This document shows positions 9,389 to 16,231 of a DNA stretch of 64,000 bases, piece by piece. The notes below the pieces were generated by a model, which worked only from the letters and a program-made list of their open reading frames with translations, was not told the DNA's origin and searched no databases. Numbering within the stretch: position 1 is the stretch's first letter; each line of letters begins with the position of its first letter. This DNA is from Taibaiella sp041660405 (GTDB lineage Bacteria > Bacteroidota > Bacteroidia > Chitinophagales > Chitinophagaceae). Made by a program: the position numbers and the translations under genes. The stretch spans positions 9,968 to 73,967 of the forward strand of contig JBAZWL010000023.1 in assembly GCA_041660405.1 (NCBI GenBank), written 5' to 3'.

Positions 9389-9638
9389 TATACCGCAAGT
9401 TTGCTTTTAATAATATCTATAGATGCTCCAACGGTCAACATCTTTTCCATGCATCGTTATCAATTTCTATATCAAATGCCTCCTCAACATCAAGTACTAT
9501 ATCTACCAGGTTTGCAGAATTTATCTTAAGGTCGTTTATGAAATTACTGTCTTCATTCAGATTGGCGAGTGCCTCTGTGTTTTTAGCATAAGGTGTCACT
9601 ATCTCTTTAAGTTTCGAAATGAGCGCTGCATGTTCCAT
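9388..9638 (-). CDS. acyl carrier protein of the polyketide cluster, with an apparent -1 base frameshift
   Basis: Carries the growing acyl chain on a phosphopantetheine arm. The start MEHAALISKLKEIV and the attachment region LKINSANLVDIV (serine 41) are those of an ACP. As written, the frame ends early at 9435 after DNDAWKRC. Reading on in the neighbouring frame gives MLTVGASIDIIKSKLAV and a TAA that overlaps the transferase ATG by one base. Inserting one base in the short GG/AAAA run at about 9443-9448 restores DNDAWEKMLTV and an 83-residue protein, the normal ACP length. I therefore give the full extent. Either the assembly has lost one base or this is a genuine frameshift that removes the last helix. 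The serine is retained either way. It follows the ketosynthase by 14 bases. Confidence 0.85.
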
Positions 9639-9652
9639 GATATATTTTTTAG

Positions 9653-10927
9653 TTAAGCAGAATATTTTTTTAAAATAACACAAGCATTTACATCTCCAAA
9701 ACCAAAGCTGGCTTTGGCTATCACATTCACCTCACTTTGTTTAAACTCTCTGGGAATACAGGTGGCTGGGATAAGCATATCAATTTCCGGATGTATGTCT
9801 TCACAGTTGAGATTTGGGAAAAGGAAATTATTTTTTAATTGCAAAGTAGCAGCTATACACTCTATACTTCCTGCGGCACTTAGGCAATGACCAATATGTG
9901 ACTTTACAGCTTGTATGTATGGGAAATCTTTACCTTGCCTTTGTAGGGCTTCACTCCAATTTTGAATTTCCAGTGCATCTTTGGAGGTCGCTGTAAGGTG
10001 GCCGTTAATCACATCAATATCTCCGGGTTTAATTCCAGCTTCCTTTATTGCGATCTGAATGCAATGTTGTACTGCTTCGCTATTGGGTGCAGTCATTGTA
10101 CCGGAGCCTCTCTGGCCACCAGAGTTAACATTCCCTCCCAGTACTTCCGCATAAATTTTTGCCCCACGCCTTATAGCAGTATCCAGAGATTCAAGTAATA
10201 AGGCTCCTGCACCACTGCCGGGTACAAAGCCACTTGCAGTTGCACTCATTGGCCGCGAACCTTTTTCTGGTTCCCCATTATGCTTACTGGTTATTACTTT
10301 CATGGCATCAAAGCCCGCCCATATATAGGGGCCACTATCACTGGCGCTGCCGGAGAGCATTCGTTCAGCCTTGCCTGATTTTATTCTTTCATAACACATC
10401 AAAAGGCTTTCTGTGCCCGTTGTGCAGGCCGAAGCATTGGTGGTAACCTGATTACCTAAACCTAATTTTCCGCCCAGGAAAGCACTTACACCACTGGTCA
10501 TTGTTTGAGCTACTGCAGTGCTGCCAAGCTTTCGAACTTGTCCCTCATCTATTCTGTAAATAGATTCTCTAAACTTATCCACTCCGGAACTTCCATTACC
10601 AAATATTGTTCCACTATTCCAATCTGGTTTATCCGTTGGTATCTCCAGGCCTGCATCTTCCCAAGCCTGCATTCCGGCCATTACACCGTAAAGAATACTG
10701 CTGCTGTTAAAATTCCTTAACTCAAGCGGATCAAAGTACTTTGCTATTAAAGCATCTTCCAACAAAGGTTTACCTGCAATGCAACAGGAAAATTTCAGTT
10801 GTTCTAAGTCAGGCTGGTAGCGGATTCCGGAAACGCCTTTCTGCAAAGCGTGTCCGAAGCCAACTATATCATTGGCATTTGGTGCTACTACACCCATTCC
10901 TGTTATGACTACTCTGCGCTCTGTCAT
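9653..10927 (-). CDS. beta-ketoacyl-ACP synthase (FabF-like) of the polyketide cluster
   Basis: Extends acyl-ACP chains by condensation with malonyl-ACP. I choose the ATG giving MTERRVVITGMGVVAPN, the standard start of this family; it overlaps the dehydratase stop as TAATG. The 424-residue protein keeps the catalytic triad: cysteine 168 (in NASACTTGTES), histidine 310 (in NGHLTATSKDA) and histidine 347 (in VKSHIGHCLSAAGS). The second motif differs from the housekeeping form NAHGTSTPxxD, as also seen in specialised ketosynthases of aryl-polyene-type clusters, so this is probably a pathway enzyme and not the primary FabF. It sits between the dehydratase and the ACP in a tightly packed operon. 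Confidence 0.9.
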   Translation of the reverse strand: MTERRVVITGMGVVAPNANDIVGFGHALQKGVSGIRYQPDLEQLKFSCCIAGKPLLEDALIAKYFDPLELRNFNSSSILYGVMAGMQAWEDAGLEIPTDKPDWNSGTIFGNGSSGVDKFRESIYRIDEGQVRKLGSTAVAQTMTSGVSAFLGGKLGLGNQVTTNASACTTGTESLLMCYERIKSGKAERMLSGSASDSGPYIWAGFDAMKVITSKHNGEPEKGSRPMSATASGFVPGSGAGALLLESLDTAIRRGAKIYAEVLGGNVNSGGQRGSGTMTAPNSEAVQHCIQIAIKEAGIKPGDIDVINGHLTATSKDALEIQNWSEALQRQGKDFPYIQAVKSHIGHCLSAAGSIECIAATLQLKNNFLFPNLNCEDIHPEIDMLIPATCIPREFKQSEVNVIAKASFGFGDVNACVILKKYSA

Positions 10928-11367
10928 TATTGTTTCATTAAGATGCCGGCAATTGTTCCTTCGCATACCAATTCACCGTTGGCGTTTTGCATGTTTACTT
11001 TACACTTAAGTTTACCAAAACGAAAGTATATCTTTTCGCTATACACGGTAACCGTTTCATCAGGATAAACTGGTTTTAAAAATGCTACTTCGGATGATGT
11101 CAGTGCAAATGGAAAGGTTTCCTCTTCCTGTACATCACTTGTCAACTGCAACCCTAAACATACAAGCCCGATCTGTGCCATAATTTCCAATAAAATAACT
11201 CCTGGTGTTACCGGCTGATATTTAAAATGCCCTTTGTAAAAATCAAGGCCGGGCCGTAAATGATATGTTCCTTTTACAGAATTATTATCAATATGGATAA
11301 GCTTATCTACAAAGAGAAAAGGATAACTGTAAGGCAGCCGGGATATAATATGTTCGGGTGTATCCAT
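10927..11367 (-). CDS. 3-hydroxyacyl-ACP dehydratase (FabZ-like hotdog fold)
   Basis: Removes water from 3-hydroxyacyl-ACP to give trans-2-enoyl-ACP. The 146-residue protein has the FabZ layout: LPYSYPFLFVDKL at residues 11-23, then YKGHFKYQPVTPGVILLEIMAQ with the catalytic histidine 47 and glutamate 61. I take the ATG two bases after the reductase stop; a TTG three codons upstream is the only alternative. Its stop overlaps the ketosynthase start. With the ketosynthase and enoyl reductase beside it, it forms a private chain-extension set. LPHRYPFLLVD of housekeeping FabZ is altered to LPYSYPFLFVD, which again suggests a specialised paralogue. Confidence 0.87.
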   Translation of the reverse strand: MDTPEHIISRLPYSYPFLFVDKLIHIDNNSVKGTYHLRPGLDFYKGHFKYQPVTPGVILLEIMAQIGLVCLGLQLTSDVQEEETFPFALTSSEVAFLKPVYPDETVTVYSEKIYFRFGKLKCKVNMQNANGELVCEGTIAGILMKQ

Positions 11368-11369
11368 AG

Positions 11370-12161
11370 TCAACAAATATGTTCTCCTCCGTCTACCGGT
11401 ATAATACTTCCATTGATCCAGGCTGCTTCATCTTTACACAAGAGGTATACTACATTGGCCACATCTTCAGGGGTAGTAAGCCTTTGATAAGGATTTCTCT
11501 TTTTGGTGAATGCTTCTATTTCTTCGCTTTCAGGAATTTTCTTCATAGATGCAGTGGCTGTAATGCCCGCTTGTATACAATTAGCACGTATACCGGCAGG
11601 CGCCAGTTCAAGTGCTATATTTCTTATCAATGCTTCAAGAGTTGCTTTGGAAGCAGCTATGGCACTGTAATGTTTTATCGCTCTGTGACTACCCTCGCTT
11701 GTGTAGGCCAATACTCTTGCGTCTTGTGCAAATAGCCCGGTTTGATGTAAGGCCATGGTCCAGTCATATAAGCTATAAGCCATATGCTCCATCGTAATTC
11801 TGATATCTTCAGTAGTCAGTATCTGCGACTCATCTTCATGTTGCATAGCTTTAAGGCTACCTTTTGCAATGCTATGTAGCAAGCATCTGAAACGACCTTT
11901 GTACTTTTGTAATTGTGTTACAACTTCTATACGTTTTTCTTCTTGCGATGCATCTATATTAAAGGCGACAAAGGGTACACCCATGTTCCTTATGATTTCA
12001 AAATCTTGCTCAACAGCCTTCATTTCTGATCTGCTATTGCGGTGAACGATGCATATGCCCATGCCGTGAGCTGCAAGTTTTTTTGCTGCTGCAAGCCCCA
12101 GGCCACTGCTGCCACCCAGGATCAGGGCCATGTATTCTTTATGTGCAAATTCATTTACCAT
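11370..12161 (-). CDS. enoyl-ACP reductase of the SDR family (FabL/FabI-like)
   Basis: Predicted to reduce the enoyl-ACP double bond in the cluster's acyl chain cycle. The 263-residue SDR has the NAD(P)-binding motif GGSSGLG (residues 16-22). Its active site has tyrosine 165 and lysine 172 spaced Y-x6-K, which is the spacing of enoyl reductases (FabI, FabL) and not the Y-x3-K of ketoreductases. The segment around SKATLEALIRNIALELAPAG is very like Bacillus FabL. The start lies inside the end of the polyketide synthase gene (7-base overlap, ATGGTAA), and the stop is two bases before the dehydratase ATG. A ketoreductase role is less likely because of the spacing, which leaves the cluster with no obvious ketoreductase. 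Confidence 0.8.
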   Translation of the reverse strand: MVNEFAHKEYMALILGGSSGLGLAAAKKLAAHGMGICIVHRNSRSEMKAVEQDFEIIRNMGVPFVAFNIDASQEEKRIEVVTQLQKYKGRFRCLLHSIAKGSLKAMQHEDESQILTTEDIRITMEHMAYSLYDWTMALHQTGLFAQDARVLAYTSEGSHRAIKHYSAIAASKATLEALIRNIALELAPAGIRANCIQAGITATASMKKIPESEEIEAFTKKRNPYQRLTTPEDVANVVYLLCKDEAAWINGSIIPVDGGEHIC

Positions 12162-13207
12162 TGTAATAAAATTCTTTGTGCCGAGAAACCGGGACCAAAA
12201 CTGAGCATTAAGCCTGTAGTGCCTTTAGGATATTCTTGCTGCAGGAATTGATCCAGGACATACAGTACTGTTGCGCTCGACATATTTCCATATTGCCGCA
12301 TAACCTCCTTAGTCGTTTCTATATTTTTACCCATATCGCCAAACAGGTTTTCAACCGTTTGTATGATTTTTTTACCACCCGGATGAAATATGAGATGGTC
12401 AATGTCCTTTATATCCATTCCACTTTTTGCAAGAAAGGGGTAAATAATATTTTCAAAGTGTTGTCCGATTACTTCCGGTACTTCTATATCTAGCACCATC
12501 TTTAATCCTGAATCTGTAAGGCCAAATCCCATCATTCTTTCCGCATCATAAAAGTGATACATCTCTTCAGCTATAATTTCAGGGCCTTCATCTTCTTCAT
12601 GAGAAGACAATAAAACACAGGCAGCTCCATCTCCGAATATTGCAGCACTTACAATATTCGTCATTGAATAATCGCTTAACTGGAAAGTTGCTGTTGGGGA
12701 CTCCACTGCCACAACTGCAGCCCTTTTTCCCGGATTAGCCTTCAGGAAGTTTTTGGCATATATCATGCCCGATACTCCTGCTGCGCAACCCATTTCTGTT
12801 ACCGGCAACCGTACTATATCCTGTTTCAGTTTTAGTTCATTAATCAGGTAAGCATCCAGAGATGGTATCATAATTCCGGTGCAACTTACAGTAATGATAA
12901 AATCAAGATCTTCCGGTTTCCAACTGGCTTTATTCAAAGCATCTTCAAGGCAGGTTTTACCTAATTTTATCACTTCACTCTTGTAAATGTTATTTCTTTT
13001 TTCAAACGAAGTTTCGGTAAATACATCCAATGGGGACATGATAGAATATCGCTTGTCTACTCCCGAATTTTCAAATATTTTCTTCACCTTACGAATAAAT
13101 CTATCATCTTGCCCCGCGAGCCATATACCCAAAAGCGGTATGATCTCTGCTGTGGTTTTCGAATATTCAGGTAACGCTTTTGCTACAGTCTTAATGCTTA
13201 CTTTCAT
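12155..13207 (-). CDS. type III polyketide synthase (chalcone/stilbene synthase family)
   Basis: Homodimeric ketosynthase that extends an acyl starter with malonyl units and cyclises the chain to a resorcinol, pyrone or related ring. The 350-residue protein has the complete Cys-His-Asn triad: cysteine 141 in VTEMGCAAGVSG, histidine 275 in LIFHPGGKK and asparagine 308 in RQYGNMSSATV. It ends with GLMLSFGPGFS, the family's GFGPG-type loop. It overlaps the methyltransferase stop as ATGA and the reductase start by 7 bases. The neighbouring fatty-acid genes suggest that the starter is a long acyl chain made on the cluster's own ACP, as in Azotobacter ArsB/ArsC. The methyltransferase plus flavoprotein pair recalls Streptomyces SrsABC. 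The ring type and chain length are not predictable from the sequence alone. Confidence 0.93.
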   Translation of the reverse strand: MKVSIKTVAKALPEYSKTTAEIIPLLGIWLAGQDDRFIRKVKKIFENSGVDKRYSIMSPLDVFTETSFEKRNNIYKSEVIKLGKTCLEDALNKASWKPEDLDFIITVSCTGIMIPSLDAYLINELKLKQDIVRLPVTEMGCAAGVSGMIYAKNFLKANPGKRAAVVAVESPTATFQLSDYSMTNIVSAAIFGDGAACVLLSSHEEDEGPEIIAEEMYHFYDAERMMGFGLTDSGLKMVLDIEVPEVIGQHFENIIYPFLAKSGMDIKDIDHLIFHPGGKKIIQTVENLFGDMGKNIETTKEVMRQYGNMSSATVLYVLDQFLQQEYPKGTTGLMLSFGPGFSAQRILLQW

Positions 13208-13917
13208 AAATCAGATATGATCCATTGATAACGGAATGCCCATTTCCATCGGATAGAGTAACTTTTAAAATTCAGTTTGGAAGCCAATGCTTTAAGTTCC
13301 TTTCTTTTGAAGCCTCTTAATATGCTTAATTTTCCATCGGTATCATTCATGTTGGTAAGTCTGAATACCTTACTTATTATTGAAAAGAGTAAATAAGATA
13401 TCCTACTTCTCTCCAAGTCATTAATCACAATTGCCAACCGTGCATACCGTGCTGATTTTTTCAATAGCGTTAAAATCTGTTCGTCTGTAAAATGATGCAG
13501 GGTCAAAGTGAACAATATAATATCGCATTCTTCGGGAACAAAACCCGGATCCAGCAAGTCTGTACAGGTATAGTTTATCTCCGGATAATCCACTGATAAT
13601 TTCTTTGCACTTTGCACAGTAAAAGCATTAGCATCTATTCCGGTCAACAGAAAATTGTAATCCTTTTTCGCAGCTAATTTTGATAATGCCCTTAACATAT
13701 CACCATTGCCACAACCCAAATCAAGGATCTTAATCCTTTTATCCTTTCCCTTTGCAGATACTATTTCATCCACAGCATTAACAGTAAGTTTGTTGCCACC
13801 AAGCAATTGATTTATTCTTGCTATACCTGTCAATGCCTTTTCCAATTCGGGGCCATGAAGATTGAAGTCATCCATGATCTCTGCTTCTTCACTTCTATAC
13901 CGGGTGTCTACGAACAT
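13204..13917 (-). CDS. SAM-dependent methyltransferase of the polyketide cluster
   Basis: Class I methyltransferase, 237 residues, with motif I LDLGCGNGDML (residues 65-75), an acidic residue after the second strand (TGIDANAF), and IILFTLTLHHFTD as the post-motif strand. In type III polyketide clusters such enzymes usually methylate the phenolic ring or its hydroxyl group, and that is the likely job here. It begins inside the last codons of the FAD oxidoreductase gene (23-base overlap), and its TGA overlaps the polyketide synthase ATG, so the three are translated as a set. The start MFVDTRYRSEEAEIMDDF is preferred; an internal ATG at residue 15 would cut into a conserved segment. Confidence 0.85.
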   Translation of the reverse strand: MFVDTRYRSEEAEIMDDFNLHGPELEKALTGIARINQLLGGNKLTVNAVDEIVSAKGKDKRIKILDLGCGNGDMLRALSKLAAKKDYNFLLTGIDANAFTVQSAKKLSVDYPEINYTCTDLLDPGFVPEECDIILFTLTLHHFTDEQILTLLKKSARYARLAIVINDLERSRISYLLFSIISKVFRLTNMNDTDGKLSILRGFKRKELKALASKLNFKSYSIRWKWAFRYQWIISDL

Positions 13918-15043
13918 TATTCGTTATTTTAATCGGTTTGCCATGAGTCTTTTTGATCAGTAATGGTAACAGCCTCGGGAACAAAGTCATTGCCCCGGTA
14001 AGCAGTGATGATAGTTTTTCTTTTTGTAATAATGCAGCTATATATCTACCGGTACTTAATCTTTGCCTGAATATATAGTTCCATTCCTTGCTGTATAATT
14101 GTTCCAGTGTTTCGCTGTTGATCTCCTTATTAAAATAGCGGACTACCAGTTCACTCGCTATCTTGGCACTGTGTATTGCCATGGCCATACCGTTGCCACA
14201 TAAGGGATGTATTAATCCTGCGGTATCGCCCACCATAAGTATATGATCTTCTACAGCAGCTTTATGTCCAAACGAAATCTGGCTTATAGTTAGCGGTTTA
14301 TCAAATAAGCAAGTTGTTCCTTCAAATATACTTTTCAAAGCCGGATTCCTGTATAAGACCTGTTCCTTGTGTTCTTCTATATGTTTATATTTTTTGAAAG
14401 ATTGATATTGCACCAGGTAACAAATATTGATCACATCGTTTTCAACTTTGGATACACCGCAATAGCCACCTTCAAAAGTATGCAGACCAACTACACGGCC
14501 GTTATACTGACCTTTATAATGAGCCTTGACTGCAAGCCATGGCGACTTCTTTTGTATAAATGGTCTTTGCAGTTTTACATCAAGTGTGGAGCGTTTGCCG
14601 AAAGCACCTAATACCACCTTGGCTGCAAATGATCCTTCTGAATGCGTGAAGACTTCAAAATTCCCAATTGAACCTTTTATGTCCGTAACCTGGTCAGTTA
14701 TTATCTTACAACCTTTCAATAATGCATTCTTGTATAAAAAATCATCAAAACAAAAACGGCTTAACCCAAAACCACCCAATGGCAGCGATGTGCTTAAGCT
14801 TTTGCCTTTAGCTGTGGTAAATAATAGTTCATCTATCTGAACAGGTGATAATGGTTCCGGGTCAGCATCAATCGATTTTAGGTAGGGTAGTACTTCATTG
14901 GAAATATATTCTCCGCAAACTTTATGATGTGGATAGACTTCTTTCTCAATCAACACAACGGATAATCCCTCCATAGCCAGATGAATAGCACAGGTAAGTC
15001 CCGCCAACCCCCCACCTGCAATAAGTATATCGGTTTGCTGCAT
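13895..15043 (-). CDS. FAD-dependent oxidoreductase (geranylgeranyl-reductase/hydroxylase-like)
   Basis: Flavoprotein of the PHBH/geranylgeranyl-reductase superfamily. It has the FAD motif GGGLAGL (residues 10-16), the early motif HKVCGEYIS (40-48) typical of that group, and the second FAD motif LMVGDTAGLIHPLCGNGMAMA. I start at the first ATG (MQQTDILIAG); only TTG codons lie upstream. As first gene of the cluster it probably hydroxylates or oxidises the polyketide ring, for instance to a quinone, by analogy with SrsC next to a type III synthase. Reduction of a polyprenyl chain is the alternative role for the family. The promoter of the whole unit should lie just upstream, in 15044-15159. Confidence 0.82.
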   Translation of the reverse strand: MQQTDILIAGGGLAGLTCAIHLAMEGLSVVLIEKEVYPHHKVCGEYISNEVLPYLKSIDADPEPLSPVQIDELLFTTAKGKSLSTSLPLGGFGLSRFCFDDFLYKNALLKGCKIITDQVTDIKGSIGNFEVFTHSEGSFAAKVVLGAFGKRSTLDVKLQRPFIQKKSPWLAVKAHYKGQYNGRVVGLHTFEGGYCGVSKVENDVINICYLVQYQSFKKYKHIEEHKEQVLYRNPALKSIFEGTTCLFDKPLTISQISFGHKAAVEDHILMVGDTAGLIHPLCGNGMAMAIHSAKIASELVVRYFNKEINSETLEQLYSKEWNYIFRQRLSTGRYIAALLQKEKLSSLLTGAMTLFPRLLPLLIKKTHGKPIKITNNVRRHPV

Positions 15044-15159
15044 CAAGGTATTCAAGTTATAACTACCTTATTACAAAAACGAGGATAAATGGTTGAGTAT
15101 AAACCTAAACTGTATGAAAAGGGAATGGGGGTGTTTAAAACATAAAAGAACAATATCTG

Positions 15160-15402
15160 TTATTGGATGTTAAGCTTTGTAGTGTCCGTTTCTCCGGGAG
15201 GAGATACTCTTAGGCTGGCACTATCCCTTTTTTTGGGTGTTGTGGCTGTATCTTTAACAGGAGGAGCTTGCATATGCTCCTTGTCTATCCTGGGGCCATG
15301 GGCACTATCGGTATCTTCATAGTCGCTTGCCTTGTCGGATGCATTGCAGGCTGTAAGGAACAGAAGCAGGGTATAAGAAAATATCTTATAAGGTGGCGGC
15401 AT
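15160..15402 (-). CDS. small predicted lipoprotein, unknown function
   Basis: The frame starting at MPPPYKIFSYTLLLFLTAC has a short signal peptide ending in a lipobox, so cysteine 19 would be lipidated. The mature part is only about 60 residues, polar and threonine/aspartate/lysine rich, with no domain I know. An ATG 12 codons upstream (15438) is in frame but puts extra polar residues before the hydrophobic segment. The gene stands alone upstream of the polyketide cluster on the same strand, about 115 bases before it. No function is assigned. Confidence 0.6.
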   Translation of the reverse strand: MPPPYKIFSYTLLLFLTACNASDKASDYEDTDSAHGPRIDKEHMQAPPVKDTATTPKKRDSASLRVSPPGETDTTKLNIQ

Positions 15403-15507
15403 AATTGTCTTGGGTATTGGAATATTATTGCTATACATATATGGAGCAACAAGAACAATTTTTCCTCCTTACAGATGAGTAGATTCTGTTAAAATAAAAG
15501 AAAGATA

Positions 15508-16062
15508 TTATGATGAAGATGCTACCTTAAATTTATCATATATTACTTTAGGCAGGTTGAAATATTTAAGGGCTTCCTGCTCACACATGATGCCATCTTC
15601 GATAAATGATTGTGCAGCTTTTACTGTTGCTTTAATATCCCGGTCTCCATCCGATTCGCTACGTATTCTTCTATTTTGATCATCATTATATTCCATTGCT
15701 TCGCTATATTCCGGATGAAAATTTATTTTCCGACCACATTTAAAACCGGCACAATATTGTCCGCTTTCCTGCTCCATCTGATGTCCATTACTTGCCATAT
15801 TTTTGGAAGCATAGCTACGTTTACCTGGTCTGCAATTAGCCCGGTTATTAAAGCAAAATCCAGAAAATCTCCAGGGCGTGGCATAGCAATATAATTCCAG
15901 TCCATACTGAAAATTTGTTCCAGGAGCACTTCGTGATAATTTACTATGAGGTGCGAATGCTCCGGCGCTGATAAACTTAAGTGTATGGTCATAATATGTT
16001 GAATTACTGCTCGCGAATGCCAAAAATACTAAAAAACAGGAAGCGATTATATAACGGTTCAC
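15508..16062 (-). CDS. secreted hypothetical protein, cysteine-containing
   Basis: A 184-residue protein with a clear signal peptide (MNRYIIASCFLVFLAFASSN). The mature part has several cysteines (YCYA, FCFNN, NCRPGK, QYCAGFKCG) that could form disulphides outside the cytoplasm, then a charged stretch rich in D, E and R and a C-terminal helix-like tail (FIEDGIMCEQEALKYF). I do not recognise a family. An overlapping 89-codon frame on the same strand lacks a signal peptide and is rejected. It lies between a small lipoprotein gene and the terminator of the large T9SS gene, with no functional link visible. Confidence 0.55.
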   Translation of the reverse strand: MNRYIIASCFLVFLAFASSNSTYYDHTLKFISAGAFAPHSKLSRSAPGTNFQYGLELYCYATPWRFSGFCFNNRANCRPGKRSYASKNMASNGHQMEQESGQYCAGFKCGRKINFHPEYSEAMEYNDDQNRRIRSESDGDRDIKATVKAAQSFIEDGIMCEQEALKYFNLPKVIYDKFKVASSS

Positions 16063-16138
16063 ATTCTGGCTAATACAATTAAAACACTTGCGGATATATT
16101 AAGTTGAATAAGGTAGTGTTTTAATTATAAGCTTCAGC

Positions 16139-16183
16139 AAAAAAAACTACAGGTCGTGTATAATTGTATATACGACTTGTAGT
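16139..16183 (-). terminator. rho-independent terminator after the large T9SS protein gene
   Basis: A 17-base-pair hairpin (ACTACAGGTCGTGTATA pairing with TATATACGACTTGTAGT around ATTG) is followed on the minus strand by eight Ts. It lies about 50 bases after the T9SS gene stop. Two positions pair as G-T on the plus strand and would be mismatches in minus-strand RNA, so the stem is slightly weaker in the sense used. Confidence 0.7.
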
Positions 16184-16231
16184 ATTGAAAAAATTGAAAC
16201 CTCTTTCTTATAACAGAGATTTTTTATGATC

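Noticed and set aside
15723..15992. An 89-codon frame overlapping the secreted cysteine-containing protein
   Set aside because: It has no signal peptide or recognisable pattern, while the longer frame on the same strand begins with a good signal peptide.
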